Shown here: positions 35,483 to 46,162 of the stretch, piece by piece
How the letters are laid out: the number at the start of each line of letters is the position of its first letter
How positions within the stretch are numbered: the first letter of the stretch is position 1
NCBI GenBank assembly: GCA_020152595.1
Contig: JAIGNY010001807.1
Location: 601,001 to 665,000 of the forward strand
Length of the DNA: 64,000 nt
Direction of reading: 5' to 3'
From: Chiridota heheva
Taxonomy: Eukaryota; Echinodermata; Holothuroidea; Apodida; Chiridotidae
Made by a program: the position numbers and the translations under genes
The notes under the pieces: model-generated
What the model saw: the letters and a program-made list of their open reading frames with translations, nothing else
What the model was told of the DNA's origin: nothing
Databases searched by the model: none

Positions 35483-36274
35483 GTACACACATGAGACAGA
35501 GATTTAAACTTGAACGGAACAATATTTTTGAATACTTTCTTCACTAATTTTTTTTTTTTTTTTTTTTAAGTCTTCTTTCATATCAGATCTCTTCTACTTC
35601 CATGATCAGATCAACTTGCCGGAACCTAATTCTTTCAAATTAAGATGTTGAAGGAAAACACAATTTTCCCTGCCATCCTTTTTCCGTGAAATAATGAACA
35701 GTTTGGCTCCTTTAGCGGCTCAGGCTGTAGTGTAAAACTCAGTGTCTATTATCAAACGGATGCAAGGCAAAGTTGTGAGGCCACAAAACCCTGGTCATCT
35801 TTTATGTATGAAATAAAGGAGAAAAAAAGGCTTTTAGGAACGAGATGCAATGTTTTCATTAGAAATTCAAAATAAAATGAAACGGAATTACTTCCAAAAT
35901 TAAATGAGATAAATAACTTCCCCAGGAGAGAGTAGAGACGCTTCTGTGATGAGTTTATGTGTGTAACATCAATTTGTCAAGCGATTATGTACAATGCAGA
36001 TTAAGGGTGTGTCCCCTCTAGTCCAATAACATTGCAGAAAACAAAATATTGTCACTCTCATGAATAAAAGAGTCTGTCAGTTAAGCCATTTGGATGATCT
36101 TCTTTCTTTGCTCAGAGAATGCCCGAGTGTGTTCAACCTGCAGTGATAAAAACTTATATCTTTCAAAACTCACTTTCAACTGGATCTTCAAAACTTGAGA
36201 AATGTTTTAAGTTTATTTGCTTTAATGGATGGATTTGTGTTCCTACAATCACAGACTTGGCTCTTTTTCTCCTT
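35483..36274. other. Intronic sequence, no gene seen
   Basis: Holds a T-rich tract at 35550-35569 and otherwise unique-looking sequence. Confidence 0.55.
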
Positions 36275-36363
36275 CCCCTTGTACCCCTCTTTAATGTAGC
36301 AGATATATTAAGAAAAGCTTTTCTTGCAAAATGCATACCAACATTGAATAGGGGTGGAAGGGG
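36275..36363. repeat. 89-bp imperfect palindrome
   Basis: Arms CCCCTTGTACCCCTCTTTAA and GGGGTGGAAGGGG fold around a perfect 16-bp centre, AAGAAAAGCTTTTCTT, at 36310-36325. The middle of the arms pairs poorly. Frames open on both strands here are a by-product of the palindrome. Confidence 0.75.
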
Positions 36364-36587
36364 CAAAAGTACCAAGATTGTTGTCCCTGATTGTAGTTAT
36401 AGAGTCCTTGCTTTTATGACAATGATGAAGATTTTTATCTGAGATTTTGCTTATTTGTTTATGATTGGAAACAATATGAAATTGGCAGTAAAAAAAGAAA
36501 AAAGAAATTGAAAACAATTTGTTATCTTGCACGGTACAACCTCTTCACCATGACTTACATTAGCTTTGAGTAAAGGATGTTTCTTAT

Positions 36588-36775
36588 TCCCTCGCCAACG
36601 AAGTTGGTGCAGAGGGGATGTGGCATCTTTACCGTCCGTCCGTCCACATCTATTGTCTGTCCGGCTTCTTGCATTGTTCAGCTACTATGAAACAAAACTT
36701 TGCTGCCCTAGGAAAGGATTTCCAACTATTTTTTATGAAAGAAATTTATATAAAGGAGAACAAATGCATTCCAGA
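36588..36775. repeat. Interspersed repeat fragment with hairpin start
   Basis: Begins with a foldable segment, CCCTCGCCAACGAAGTTGGT plus GCAGAGGGG, then an (CCGT)-rich run and AGCTACTATGAAACAAAACT. I recall this style of sequence (CTCGCCAACGAAGTTGG) as common in marine invertebrate genomes. The class is unknown to me. Confidence 0.5.
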
Positions 36776-37039
36776 CTTTAATAGCAGCAATTAAAGGATT
36801 TGTTCTGGGATAAAAAAAATGTTGAATAAAAGATGTGACAACTGAATGGAATTTATAATGAAGTTTCTTGCCAATGAATAGTAAGAAAACAAAGTGGAAT
36901 AATAGATCTGACGGTTGAATAGAATTTATAAGGAAGTGTCTTGTGGATACATAGCAAAAAGCAAAAGGTCTTCACTTGAATAGAGTTGACACATAATAGA
37001 CTTATGATAATCTGCAAATTAATCTGTACCGAATTTTCA

Positions 37040-39720
37040 TTCTGATTTGGTAGATAGATCAGGGAGGTTATAGTGAAGGTTGGAATGATGATTTGGTTAA
37101 GAGTATATTTGGTAGGTGAGTGGATGGCAAAGAGTGGATGGGTTGGGGTAGTAGGTGAGTGGATGATGGTAAGTGAATCGGGCACGTTGGGGAATAGAGG
37201 ATGCTAGATGAACGGAGGATGGTAGGTGAAGGGGGATGGTAGGTGAATGGGACATGTTGAGTTGATAGAAATGAGGGGATGAGAGTTAGATGAAAGAATG
37301 TTGGATGGAAGGTGGTAGAATGATTGGTAGATATAGGAATTAGGATGAAGGTGGGATGGCATGGAGAACAGGATGGGATGAAATGTAGGACAGGGTGGGA
37401 TGTCATGTGGGACAGGGTACAATGGAAATTGGGGCAGGATGTCATGGCAAATAGGACAGGGTGGGATAGCATGTGGGACAGGGTGTCATGGCATTTATGA
37501 CAGGCTACGATCTCATGTGGGTCAAGGTGGGATGGCATGATGGACAGGGGGGGTCAGCATGCTAGACAGGGTGGGATGACTTTGGTTTGGGTGGAGTGGG
37601 ATGGTAGTGGTGGATTTCAGGTGGGATGGCATGTTGGATAGGGTGGGATGGTATATGGGACAGTGTGGGATGGCATGTGAGACAGGGTGGGATGGCATGT
37701 GTTACAGCATGCAGGGCAGGGTGGGATGGCATGTGGGATAGGGTGGAATGGCATATGGGACAAGGTGGGATGGCATGTAGGACAGGGTGGGGTGGCATGT
37801 GTGACAGCATGCAGGACAGGGTGGGACAGAATGGCATGTGTGATAGGGTGGGACAGAATGGCATGTGTGATAGGGTGGGATGGCATGTAGTATGGACACA
37901 TGCGGAACAAGGTGGGACAGCATGATGGACAGGGTGGGTTGGCATGCTAGACAGGGTGGGACAGCATGTTAGATAGGGTGGCTTGCTACGGGGATGAGGC
38001 TAATAAGTGTTTTGGGGACGGTAAGAGAGAGTGTTAGCTGGCTTGTTGGGTGACATGTGGGACAGACTGTATAAGTTATGGGATTTAGGTTACCATGGAG
38101 GGAGGGGTGTTACAAGTATTCTAATAAGGTTTTTATTCTGATTTGGTAGATTAACCCTATCTGGTTTATAAGGGGAGAAAAGTTGAGCATGTATTTTTTA
38201 AGAGTGTCAGATTTTTTTAAATTTTTTTGAGGGGAGGGGGTGGGGGATCTGTGCTACAATGGAATAAGTCAAGGTTATATTGAAGGTTGAAATGTTTAGT
38301 TGGTTAAGAGTATATTTGATAGATGAGTGGATGGCAAAAGGTGGATTGGGTTAGTAGGTGAATTGGGGATGGAAGATGAATGGGGCATGTTGGGGAATGG
38401 AGGATGGTTGTTGAATGGAGGATGGTAGGTGAATGGAGGATGGAAGGTGAATGGAGGATGGTAGGTGAATGGAGGATGGTAGGTGAATGGAGGATGGTAG
38501 GTGAATGGAGGATGGTAGGTGAATGGAGGATGGTAGGTGAATGGAGGATGGTAGGTGAATGGAGGATGGTAGGTGAATGGAGGATGGAATATTAATGGAG
38601 GATGGCAGGTGAAAGGGGGATGGTAGGCGAATGGGGCATGTTGGGTTGATAGAAGTGAGGGGATGGGAGGGAAGAATGTCGAGTGGGAGATGACGTAATC
38701 ATTGGTAGATGTAGGAATTGGGATGAAGGTGGGATGGCATGGAGGGCAGGATGGGATGAAATATTGGACAGGATAAGATGGCATGTGGGACGGTGTGGCA
38801 TGTGCGACAGGGTGGCATGTGGGACAGGGTGGCATGTGGGACGGTGGCATGTGGGACAGGGTGGCATGTGGGACGGTGGCATGTGGGACAGGGTGGCATG
38901 TGGAAGTGGGTGCCTAGGAATGGAAGACATAATGTCATGACAGTTAGGACAGGGTGGGTTGGCATGTGAAACAGGTGGGTGGGACAGGGTGGCATGTGGG
39001 ACAGGGGTGGCATGTGGGACAGAGTGGCATGTGGGACAGGGTGGCATGTGGGACAGGGTGGCATGTGGGACAGGGTGGCATGTGGGACAGGGTGGCATGT
39101 GGAACTGGGTGCCTAGGAATGGAAGACATAATGTCATGGCAGTTAGGACACGGTGGGGTGGCATGTGGAACAGGTGGCATGTGGGACAGGTTGGCATGTG
39201 GAACTGGGTGACAAGGAATGTGGGACAGGATGTCATGGCATTTATGACAGGCTAGGGTGACATGTGGAATAAGGTGGGATAGAATGGGGACAGGGTGGGA
39301 TAGCATGGGGACAGGGTGGCATGACGGGTGGCATGACATGTTGGAAAGAATGACATGTAATGAAAGTCATCTAGATTTCAGGTGGGATGGCATGTGGAAC
39401 AGTGTGGGGATAGCATGTGGAACAGTGTGGGGATAGCATGTGGGATAGCATAGAATGGCCTGTGGGACAGGGTGGGATAGCATGTGGGACAGGGTGGGAT
39501 GGCACGTGGTATGGTGCATGGTACAGGGAGGGATGGCATGTGGGACAGAGTAGCATGTTATATGGAACAGTGTGGTAAATCATATGGTGGGATGCCATCT
39601 TGATTGCAGGTGTGATGTCATGTGGAATGGCATCTGGATTTTCATGTATGATTTCCTGTAGGGAGGAAAGTGGCATGGTATGGCATGTGGAACAGAGGAT
39701 GGGATAAATTTCATCAATCA
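37040..39720. repeat. 2.7-kb G-rich degenerate tandem array
   Basis: Irregular units around GTGGGATGGCATGTGGGACA, mixed with ATGGTAGGTGAATGG words. The + strand is almost free of C. Two large blocks are related: 37075-37440 and 38285-38780 both run GGTTAAGAGTATATTTG, then GAGTGGATGGCAAA, then GTTGGGGAAT. A 203-bp block containing TGCCTAGGAATGGAAGACAT occurs near 38910 and 39110. The minus strand reads as CHPVPHATLSHMPP-like strings, and these frames are not genes. The array ends about 215 bp before the next SOWAH exon. Confidence 0.93.
38395..38592. repeat. 18-bp perfect sub-array
   Basis: About 10 units of GAATGGAGGATGGTAGGT, nearly identical, inside the larger G-rich array. This is the youngest-looking part of it. 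Confidence 0.93.
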
Positions 39721-39935
39721 ATCAATCGATCAATGGTTTGTGAATCAAGTTAACATTGATGAGGGGAAGATCGAATGAATACATAAACTTACTTACTCTT
39801 ACTTTGTTGACTTAATACTGTCGGGTGTCAATGATGGCTCTCCAAAACCTTCTGTCCATCACACTTGACTCAACTTCGAAATATATAAAAATGAAGTTAA
39901 TGTATAAGGATGTTTTCTTATTCTGTTTCCCACAG

Positions 39936-40008
39936 GGATATACAGCTCTTCACATTGCAGCTATGCACAACAGAGAAGCCATAATGACGTTGCTGATCAA
40001 CGATTACA
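39936..40008 (+). CDS. SOWAH-family ankyrin protein, second ankyrin repeat exon
   Basis: A 73-nt exon, 24 codons plus one base (phase 0 to phase 1). The acceptor is TTCTGTTTCCCACAG and the donor TACA|GTATGT. It codes GYTALHIAAMHNREAIMTLL and then INDY. GYTALHIAAMHxxxxxxxLL is a textbook ankyrin helix-turn-helix and closely matches the second repeat of SOWAH proteins (GYTALHLAAIHG). The last base A joins AT of the next exon to give Asn, so the junction reads DYNANIEVRDHSGRKP, which parallels the YGADVNVRDYSGRKP run of the family. Confidence 0.9.
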
Positions 40009-43000
40009 GTATGTGAATTATTGCAGTCAACTTTAAACCATGTTCTCACTTAAGTACAAGTTTGTGATCAGACCCATCGCAGGTGGTCAGATCCGCCCAT
40101 TGTGAGAATGTTCACAGTCACTTGATCTTGATCCTAGGCTAGGGTAGGATCATGATTAGGAGGTGGCAATCAGATCCACCGATGACATTTTCAAAAATAG
40201 TGTGTGAACGCAGATCATTGCCCTGTAATCACGTTAGTTGCACTGCACAGTATCCTAAAACTTGTTTATTTGGCATGAACAGATAGCCTCGGTTACATTT
40301 CACAAGTTTTCAATGATGGACCTTTTGACTTGCACCACGATCAGTTAGTCTGCAGTGGGTCTGATTCTACTCAAGGGGGAACACATGACATGACAGTCAT
40401 CACAGTAATCATACACATTCTAAATATCACCATTTTAGAATTCCTTATGATGGCTATTATATTATATTATATATTATTATATTACATTATATTATATATT
40501 ACTAATAGGATTAGCTTAGTAATCAGACACGCTTATCACCTATGATCAGGGCTGATATACAAGTGCAAAAAGCAAAATTCCTTATAGTGGCTATTATTAA
40601 CTCAATGCCAACTACGTTGTTGAAGTTATAAAGTGGGACGAATCTGTTAACTTGTGTCGCCCATGTTTGCAATGTATCTAGTCGAGAGGGTTTTGGCCAG
40701 AAATTTGGCAGGATTGATGAGCATGAAAATCTACACACAGGGTGTATTCAGTTTTTGATTTACTGTTTGCATACCTGAAATAGAGCAATTTTAATTTTCA
40801 TCATTTTCACAAAAATCTGCAGTCTAAACTGGACAATATGAGCTGATGCATAAATAATTTATTCCATGAATACAAAGACAGCAAAAACTGTGCATGTAGC
40901 TATGCATAGGGTTCACAATTGTAATATGACACCATTCTTGATAAGAAATTGATGAAACCAACAAGTCTTCATGCATAAGAAATTTGGTACCAACCTATTA
41001 TGATGCAATTACATCGGTTAAAAAGGGTTACAGGAAACACTGCACATTCCCCCTCCCTCCCCCACACCCACCCCAGTAATAATTGGTGCCTTCAAGAGGA
41101 TGCCTTGGCCCCGAGAAAACCCAAATGTACATGAGTATAATTTTTGTTGATGATCAGGAGATCTCAAAAAAGATTAATGACCTTTAAAAAATAGAATAGC
41201 CACAGGGACAAAAACCCTGGCGAAACCCACGCTTTACATTGGTAAAAACGGTATAAATTGGACAAAGAATGCCTTAAATCTTTGCCCTTAAAGTATAACT
41301 TTGCCCGAGATATAAGGGAAATGTTAGTTTTTCCCGGGCCTTCTTTATTCTTTTGGCGACCCTGGTAGGTCTAATGATGACTTTTCAATGTAAAAAAAAT
41401 AAAACTGATTTTTGGATTGAAAGTGTGTGTGTGTGTAGGGTGGAGAGGGGAGGGGGGGGGGGATGTGGCATAGCCAGCATGAGAAAAGTAAGGTGGTCCA
41501 AGAAGGTCCTAGACACCCCCCTCTCTTCTTCCAAGACAATTGTTCAAATTTAACCAACTTCTAGGCAATTTTGTTTTTTAAAAGCAGAAAAAAATATTTT
41601 TGATAATTTCCCCCCCCTCCGTGGCTATGGCTACACAACAAGAGGGTAGAAGTTAACAGTGGTGGGGAATCAGGGATTGATACAAAAATTTACAATACAA
41701 AAGATATACATTCTGGAGGGAAAAGTGGGTCGGGGGGGATCCTTTTATTGCTCCAGAAATCCCAAATACAATTTCACACTTGAAGAAACTTGTATCAAAT
41801 AATAATAATAATGTTTTCTATCGAAATAAGGGACAGAAAGTTAAAAAGGTGTGGTCACATGTCTTAATGAATTTGTAGTTTATATGGGAAGCCGTCTTCG
41901 CGGTACGGACCTCATGGCTGTTTTTACTGCTGATACAAAATAATGTTACGACATAATGATTTAGTCCGAAAAAATGATAAAGTTTTTGTCATGGATGATT
42001 ATATATTCATGATATATACCGATGATGTCACCTAAATATATTTTTGAAATATTAAAAATGAAATTTAAAAACAATAGCAACAATTTTTCCAATCAAAACT
42101 TCTGAAGAAGGACGAGTTGTCCAGCTTTTTTCAGCATAGCTTAGTCCAGCTGTACAGTGTACTGTAATATAATACACTGAACGGTTCGGGCGCTTGCGGA
42201 GTAATTTTCACAAAAATATCTACAGCCAAGGAGCTAACTTGTGTGGAAGATCCTCACCAACACTATGGTGAAGTGACTATTACTGTGTGATTTACTGTGA
42301 ATTTTCATGGGATATCTATTTTCTGATTGAATGTAAACTAAAACACGAAATGATATAAAAAATAGAAAAGACACATTTTTTAAAACTTTATTTTTCACGA
42401 ATTTGCACGAGTGGCCTACTAGAGGTCATGCCTTGATTGAGAATTGTACAGCTGCAGTAGGCCTACACAAAAAAAAGTATGAGAATGGCCACCAATAATT
42501 GGTAATTGTAATTTGTATTAGTGTTACTTACCCCCTCCCTCCACATCGAATACATTTTGTGTGTCCCTATTTTCCTGCTCCAAAACTTTTCAAAACATTC
42601 TTTTTAAAGTAGCGATTACAATTTTAAAATGCCCCCCCCCCCTCCCCCTTCCCACCCCCTGGCAGGATCACTGCCTATGGTGCAAAGACATTAGAAAGTG
42701 CATATTCTTTCTAGTAAACACTTATGACAGTATGAAGGACTGTTTGATCTTCAAGTGCTGACAGTTTGATTAATTTCATTGTACAGTTGAAACTCATATA
42801 TGTATCTGAAGCAGGGAAGTCATTTATACATTGGGCTGAGTGGGTTTTTAATATATTTATGTCTTCCTTGGAAGGTGCGTTCCAAAGTTGAATGGTCATG
42901 TTTGAGACCTGGGAGTAAACTAAGTTGTGTTGCTTGTGTACTTTATAATGAGTAGGCTTATACAGATAAGTGTTCTTGTATATGCGCTGTCACTCATGGA

Positions 43001-45428
43001 CTGTAACATGGCTTATTGTTTTGCTCGAGTTTATGGAGCTTTGTGTGTGTGTGGAGGAGGAGGAGGAGGGGGAGGGGGGTACACCACGAGATTGGATGAG
43101 CTGCTCTGTGAAGTTTATACCAGGCCTGACGTAACATAAATTTCACTGCAGGTGTCTATTTAACATACCATAAAAGGCTAGATTGGTCTAAATTTCACGG
43201 ATAAATTGGAAATCTGTTACTTCGGTCAGGGTTACGGGTCGCCATAGACAGGAAACTGCTATGGGATATGATATGGTATTCATGTTGAATCATGTTATTC
43301 ATGTCATATCTCATGACGTAATATGTTGTTGTACTCACGTCAGCCAATTGGAAAGTTAATTCGGTAATGAAGTTTAAAGTGATGGTATTATTTTCAAATA
43401 TCGTTTATAAAATGTTCAAAGGCTAGTTTGAGAAACAACAAATAGGTATATTATTATAATACTTTAACTGGTAATGTTTTCTTGTTTGCTTGAATGTACT
43501 AAAAAAATGCAATGAAGAAGGGTACTTAACATTTTATGAACATTAATGTGTAAGTGTTCTAAATTTAGTAATGATTACAAAATGTGTGTTATCACCATAT
43601 GTTGTGGTGGAATTGACCTTTGCCCTCGCAAAGACGTCAGTAATCGACCAAGACATGATGGCACCACCCTTTGGAATACATATTATAATTTATACAAAAA
43701 GGCTTATAACTTTCCTTAGAAGCATAATTTATCAGACTTTGCTATAAAGTGATTTATTGTTAATTGTTGCAAATTTTTTGCACTGGATGTTGCAAAAATA
43801 TTTGCTTTTATCTTCTTGTTTGTTGAATGTACTAAGAAAGAATTATTGATGTAGTACAGCCAAATGTTGAACGGTATCAGCCACTGGCAGGTCAGCTTTA
43901 ATGATATAGTGCAGCCAAATGTTGAACGGGATCGGCCACTGGCAGGTCAGCATTAATGATATAGTACAGCCAAATGTTAAACAGGATCGGCCACTGGCAG
44001 GTCAGCATTAATGATATAGTACAGCCAAACAAGTCTCCTGAAGGGAGCTAAATAATCAAATTTATTGTCAGTCAAATCCAGTATTATGGCATTTTTTGCA
44101 GTCAGACAAATCTGAAAACAATTAATTTCAAATATAGCAATAATATATATAGCAACCCTGCCTATGGTAGGAGACAAAAAGAAACTAATTCTATTCAATT
44201 ACAATTTTTATTTTATAATTCTATTATTATAATTCGATTTTAAATATATTTTTTTTTTTTTTTTTTTAATTTCCTTCTTCAGTTCTTTAATGTCTGTTCA
44301 ATCCAAGAACTGGTGTTACACAGGGCCCTGAGCAATGAAAACAGTAAAAAGTGAAAAATATAAAAGAATCAATAATAGAAGAAGATCCGCAAATTGATAA
44401 AACTACAATAGAAATACATCTAACACCCCCTTCTCCCCACTCATTTTTAGGGAATATTTATACAAACACATGAGATGATTTTTAAATCCGGGGCTATATT
44501 TGAATGGGAGCACCCCACCCCCAAACACACACAGTATTAAGATATTGACCATTTGTTGATTAGCTTATACAAGTGATGCAATGCTACTGAGGGCATCCAA
44601 AAGTAAGTTATTTAGAGGACCTAAGACATTTTACATGTCTTTCATTAACAAATTATCAGAGTTGGAATTAATTATAAACTTTCCCATGCTTCTGAATAAA
44701 GAATAAAGTGTCAAAAATCCTCCCAAGAAATCGTGACAGAAATGATATAAATGTAGTAGATACATTTTTGTATGCTCACACTTTACCACACATGTTCCTA
44801 CTTTGGCAATTTAATGTGCAATTTATCGCACAATCATGTGGGGGGATGTTCGTAGAGCAATGCTCCTGAAACAGCTTTTTATCACATATACTGTTGCATA
44901 CTCAAGAAAAAAATCAAAGAACTACAAAAAAATCAAAGAGCTTTCTTCCCACAAATTCACGTTTTTCCTGCAGTTATAACAGCCAGAACTGTGCTTTTTT
45001 TTTTTTTTTTTCTCTCTCTCTTTCAGGTCCGCAAATTACACATTGGCGTTACTTTTGCATTTATCTTACAAGTTAGAACCCTCTATAACAAACCTTAATA
45101 AAATACTATGTGCAAATATGTTTATAAAATGTAAGACACGTACTTACGTGGGAACAAAATACTGTGCGGTGTTGTTAACTTGGGAACGGGGATTGGTGGT
45201 GGTGGGGGGGGGGTGTGGAGTTGGCCGACCGAAGACAATATAGAGCCACAGTGCTGAAATAGAGGCAAATTAAATTGTTGACTGGATAACTTGGAGAGAG
45301 GCACAAGCAGCAGCACTCTGACAAAAGAAGGAGCATTAAGGTCTTACATGCCACCAGGGGGGGTGGATAGGTATGGTACGGTCAAATATGTTTGAAATTA
45401 ACGTTACATATTTGATTGTTTTCTACAG
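40009..45428. other. SOWAH intron of 5.4 kb
   Basis: Contains an AT-rich microsatellite at about 40455-40502, short C- or G-runs near 41450, 42632 and 43060, the 55-bp array at 43852-44030, and T-runs near 44250 and 45000. A short duplicated word (ATTCCTTATGATGGCTATTA and a near copy) occurs at 40439 and 40575. No further exon is supported. Confidence 0.6.
43852..44030. repeat. 55-bp tandem repeat, about 3.3 copies
   Basis: Units start TAGTACAGCCAAATGTTGAA and include GGCCACTGGCAGGTCAGCAT. Starts are at 43852, 43907, 43962 and 44017, exactly 55 bp apart. Confidence 0.95.
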
Positions 45429-45509
45429 ATGCAAACATTGAAGTGCGGGATCACAGCGGGAGGAAACCTCACCACTACCTGAAGCAGTCCGCATCCTCGT
45501 ACATCAAAC
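45429..45509 (+). CDS. SOWAH-family protein, SGRKP exon (spliced form)
   Basis: The acceptor is TTGATTGTTTTCTACAG and the donor ATCAAAC|GTAAGC at 45510. It is 81 nt, phase 1 to phase 1. It codes ANIEVRDHSGRKPHHYLKQS followed by ASSYIK. RDxSGRKPxxYLK is the most distinctive SOWAH-family block, directly after the second ankyrin repeat. The donor has a strong +3 to +6 but an unusual C at -1. Splicing to 60071 completes the codon as CTT (Leu) and keeps the frame to a stop 40 codons later. The alternative is read-through, described in the next entry. Confidence 0.85.
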
Positions 45510-45757
45510 GTAAGCTGAATCCAAACTATACTGATGACTATGACAGTACAAATTCCCACTACACCCCACGATTTACTCGTGGTACCCCAATACGTAGGAA
45601 AAGATACACTAACACACCTGCCAGTGTATCGTCAACTTTTTCGAGAATATGGCAAAGGGCCTCCTTTATATTTAAGCCTAGCATTGATGTTGAGGAGCCT
45701 GGGAATGAAAGAAAATATCCCAAAGAAAATCAAGAAAAATGGTACGACACGTTATGA
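45510..45757 (+). CDS. Alternative SOWAH C-terminus by read-through of the donor
   Basis: If the donor at 45510 is not used, the frame of the SGRKP exon stays open for 82 more codons to a TGA at 45755-45757. It codes RKLNPNYTDDYDSTNSHY, then an Arg/Thr-rich part (TPIRRKRYTNTPASVSS), FSRIWQRASFIFKP and EKWYDTL. The composition looks like protein rather than intron, and the frame is longer than chance for this AT content. It would give a 163-residue product from the exons in view, against 121 for the spliced form. I could not find the same sequence in a family I know, so this is either a true alternative end or a coincidence. Confidence 0.5.
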
Positions 45758-45814
45758 TATCCAAGGCCAAGAGTGCTATATTATGATTCTAAAGTATGCC
45801 ATAGACCCCCCCCC

Positions 45815-45962
45815 CTCCCTTCCCTAGCGGGTATAGCTTGGTATGCTACAGGTCCCAGGTTCAATTCCTGGTGGGTCTCTTAGTGCTTCACAACTGGTTT
45901 ATTAAACAATGGTGGACATCTCCATATAATCTTAGCTGTTGAAGAAGGGATGTAAAATACCT
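45815..45962 (+). mobile_element. tRNA-derived SINE, copy 2
   Basis: The head has an intact-looking B box (GGTTCAATTCC inside a CCTGG/CCAGG stem) and an A-box-like TAGCTTGGTATGC. The body reads AGTGCTTCACAACTGG, GGACATCTCCATATAATCTT and GGGATGTAAAATA, matching copy 1 at 5137-5285. Confidence 0.8.
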
Positions 45963-46002
45963 TTTTAAAATATGCTGTTTTATGATTTATAATTTTGACG
46001 TA

Positions 46003-46162
46003 AGGTTAATGGACCTAGGGTTAATGGACTTAGGGTTAATGGACCTAGGGTTAATGGACCTAGGGTTAATGGACCCAGGGTTAATGGACCTAGGGTTGAT
46101 AGACCTAGGGTTAATGGACCTAGGGTTAATGGACCTAGGGTTGATAGACCTAGGGTTAATGT
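46003..46162. repeat. 15-bp tandem repeat, about 10.5 copies
   Basis: Units of GGTTAATGGACCTAG; two carry GGTTGATAGACC. Open on both strands because 15 is a multiple of 3 (LMDLG on +, LGPLT on minus). Not a gene. Confidence 0.95.

Noticed and set aside
37068-39721. His/Pro/Cys-rich minus-strand frames (CHPVPHATLSHMPP) as metal-binding proteins
   Set aside because: Many overlapping frames on both strands follow from a G-rich tandem repeat.
45818-45890. Functional tRNA gene
   Set aside because: Head is degenerate and fused to a body that recurs at 5.2 kb, so it is a SINE.
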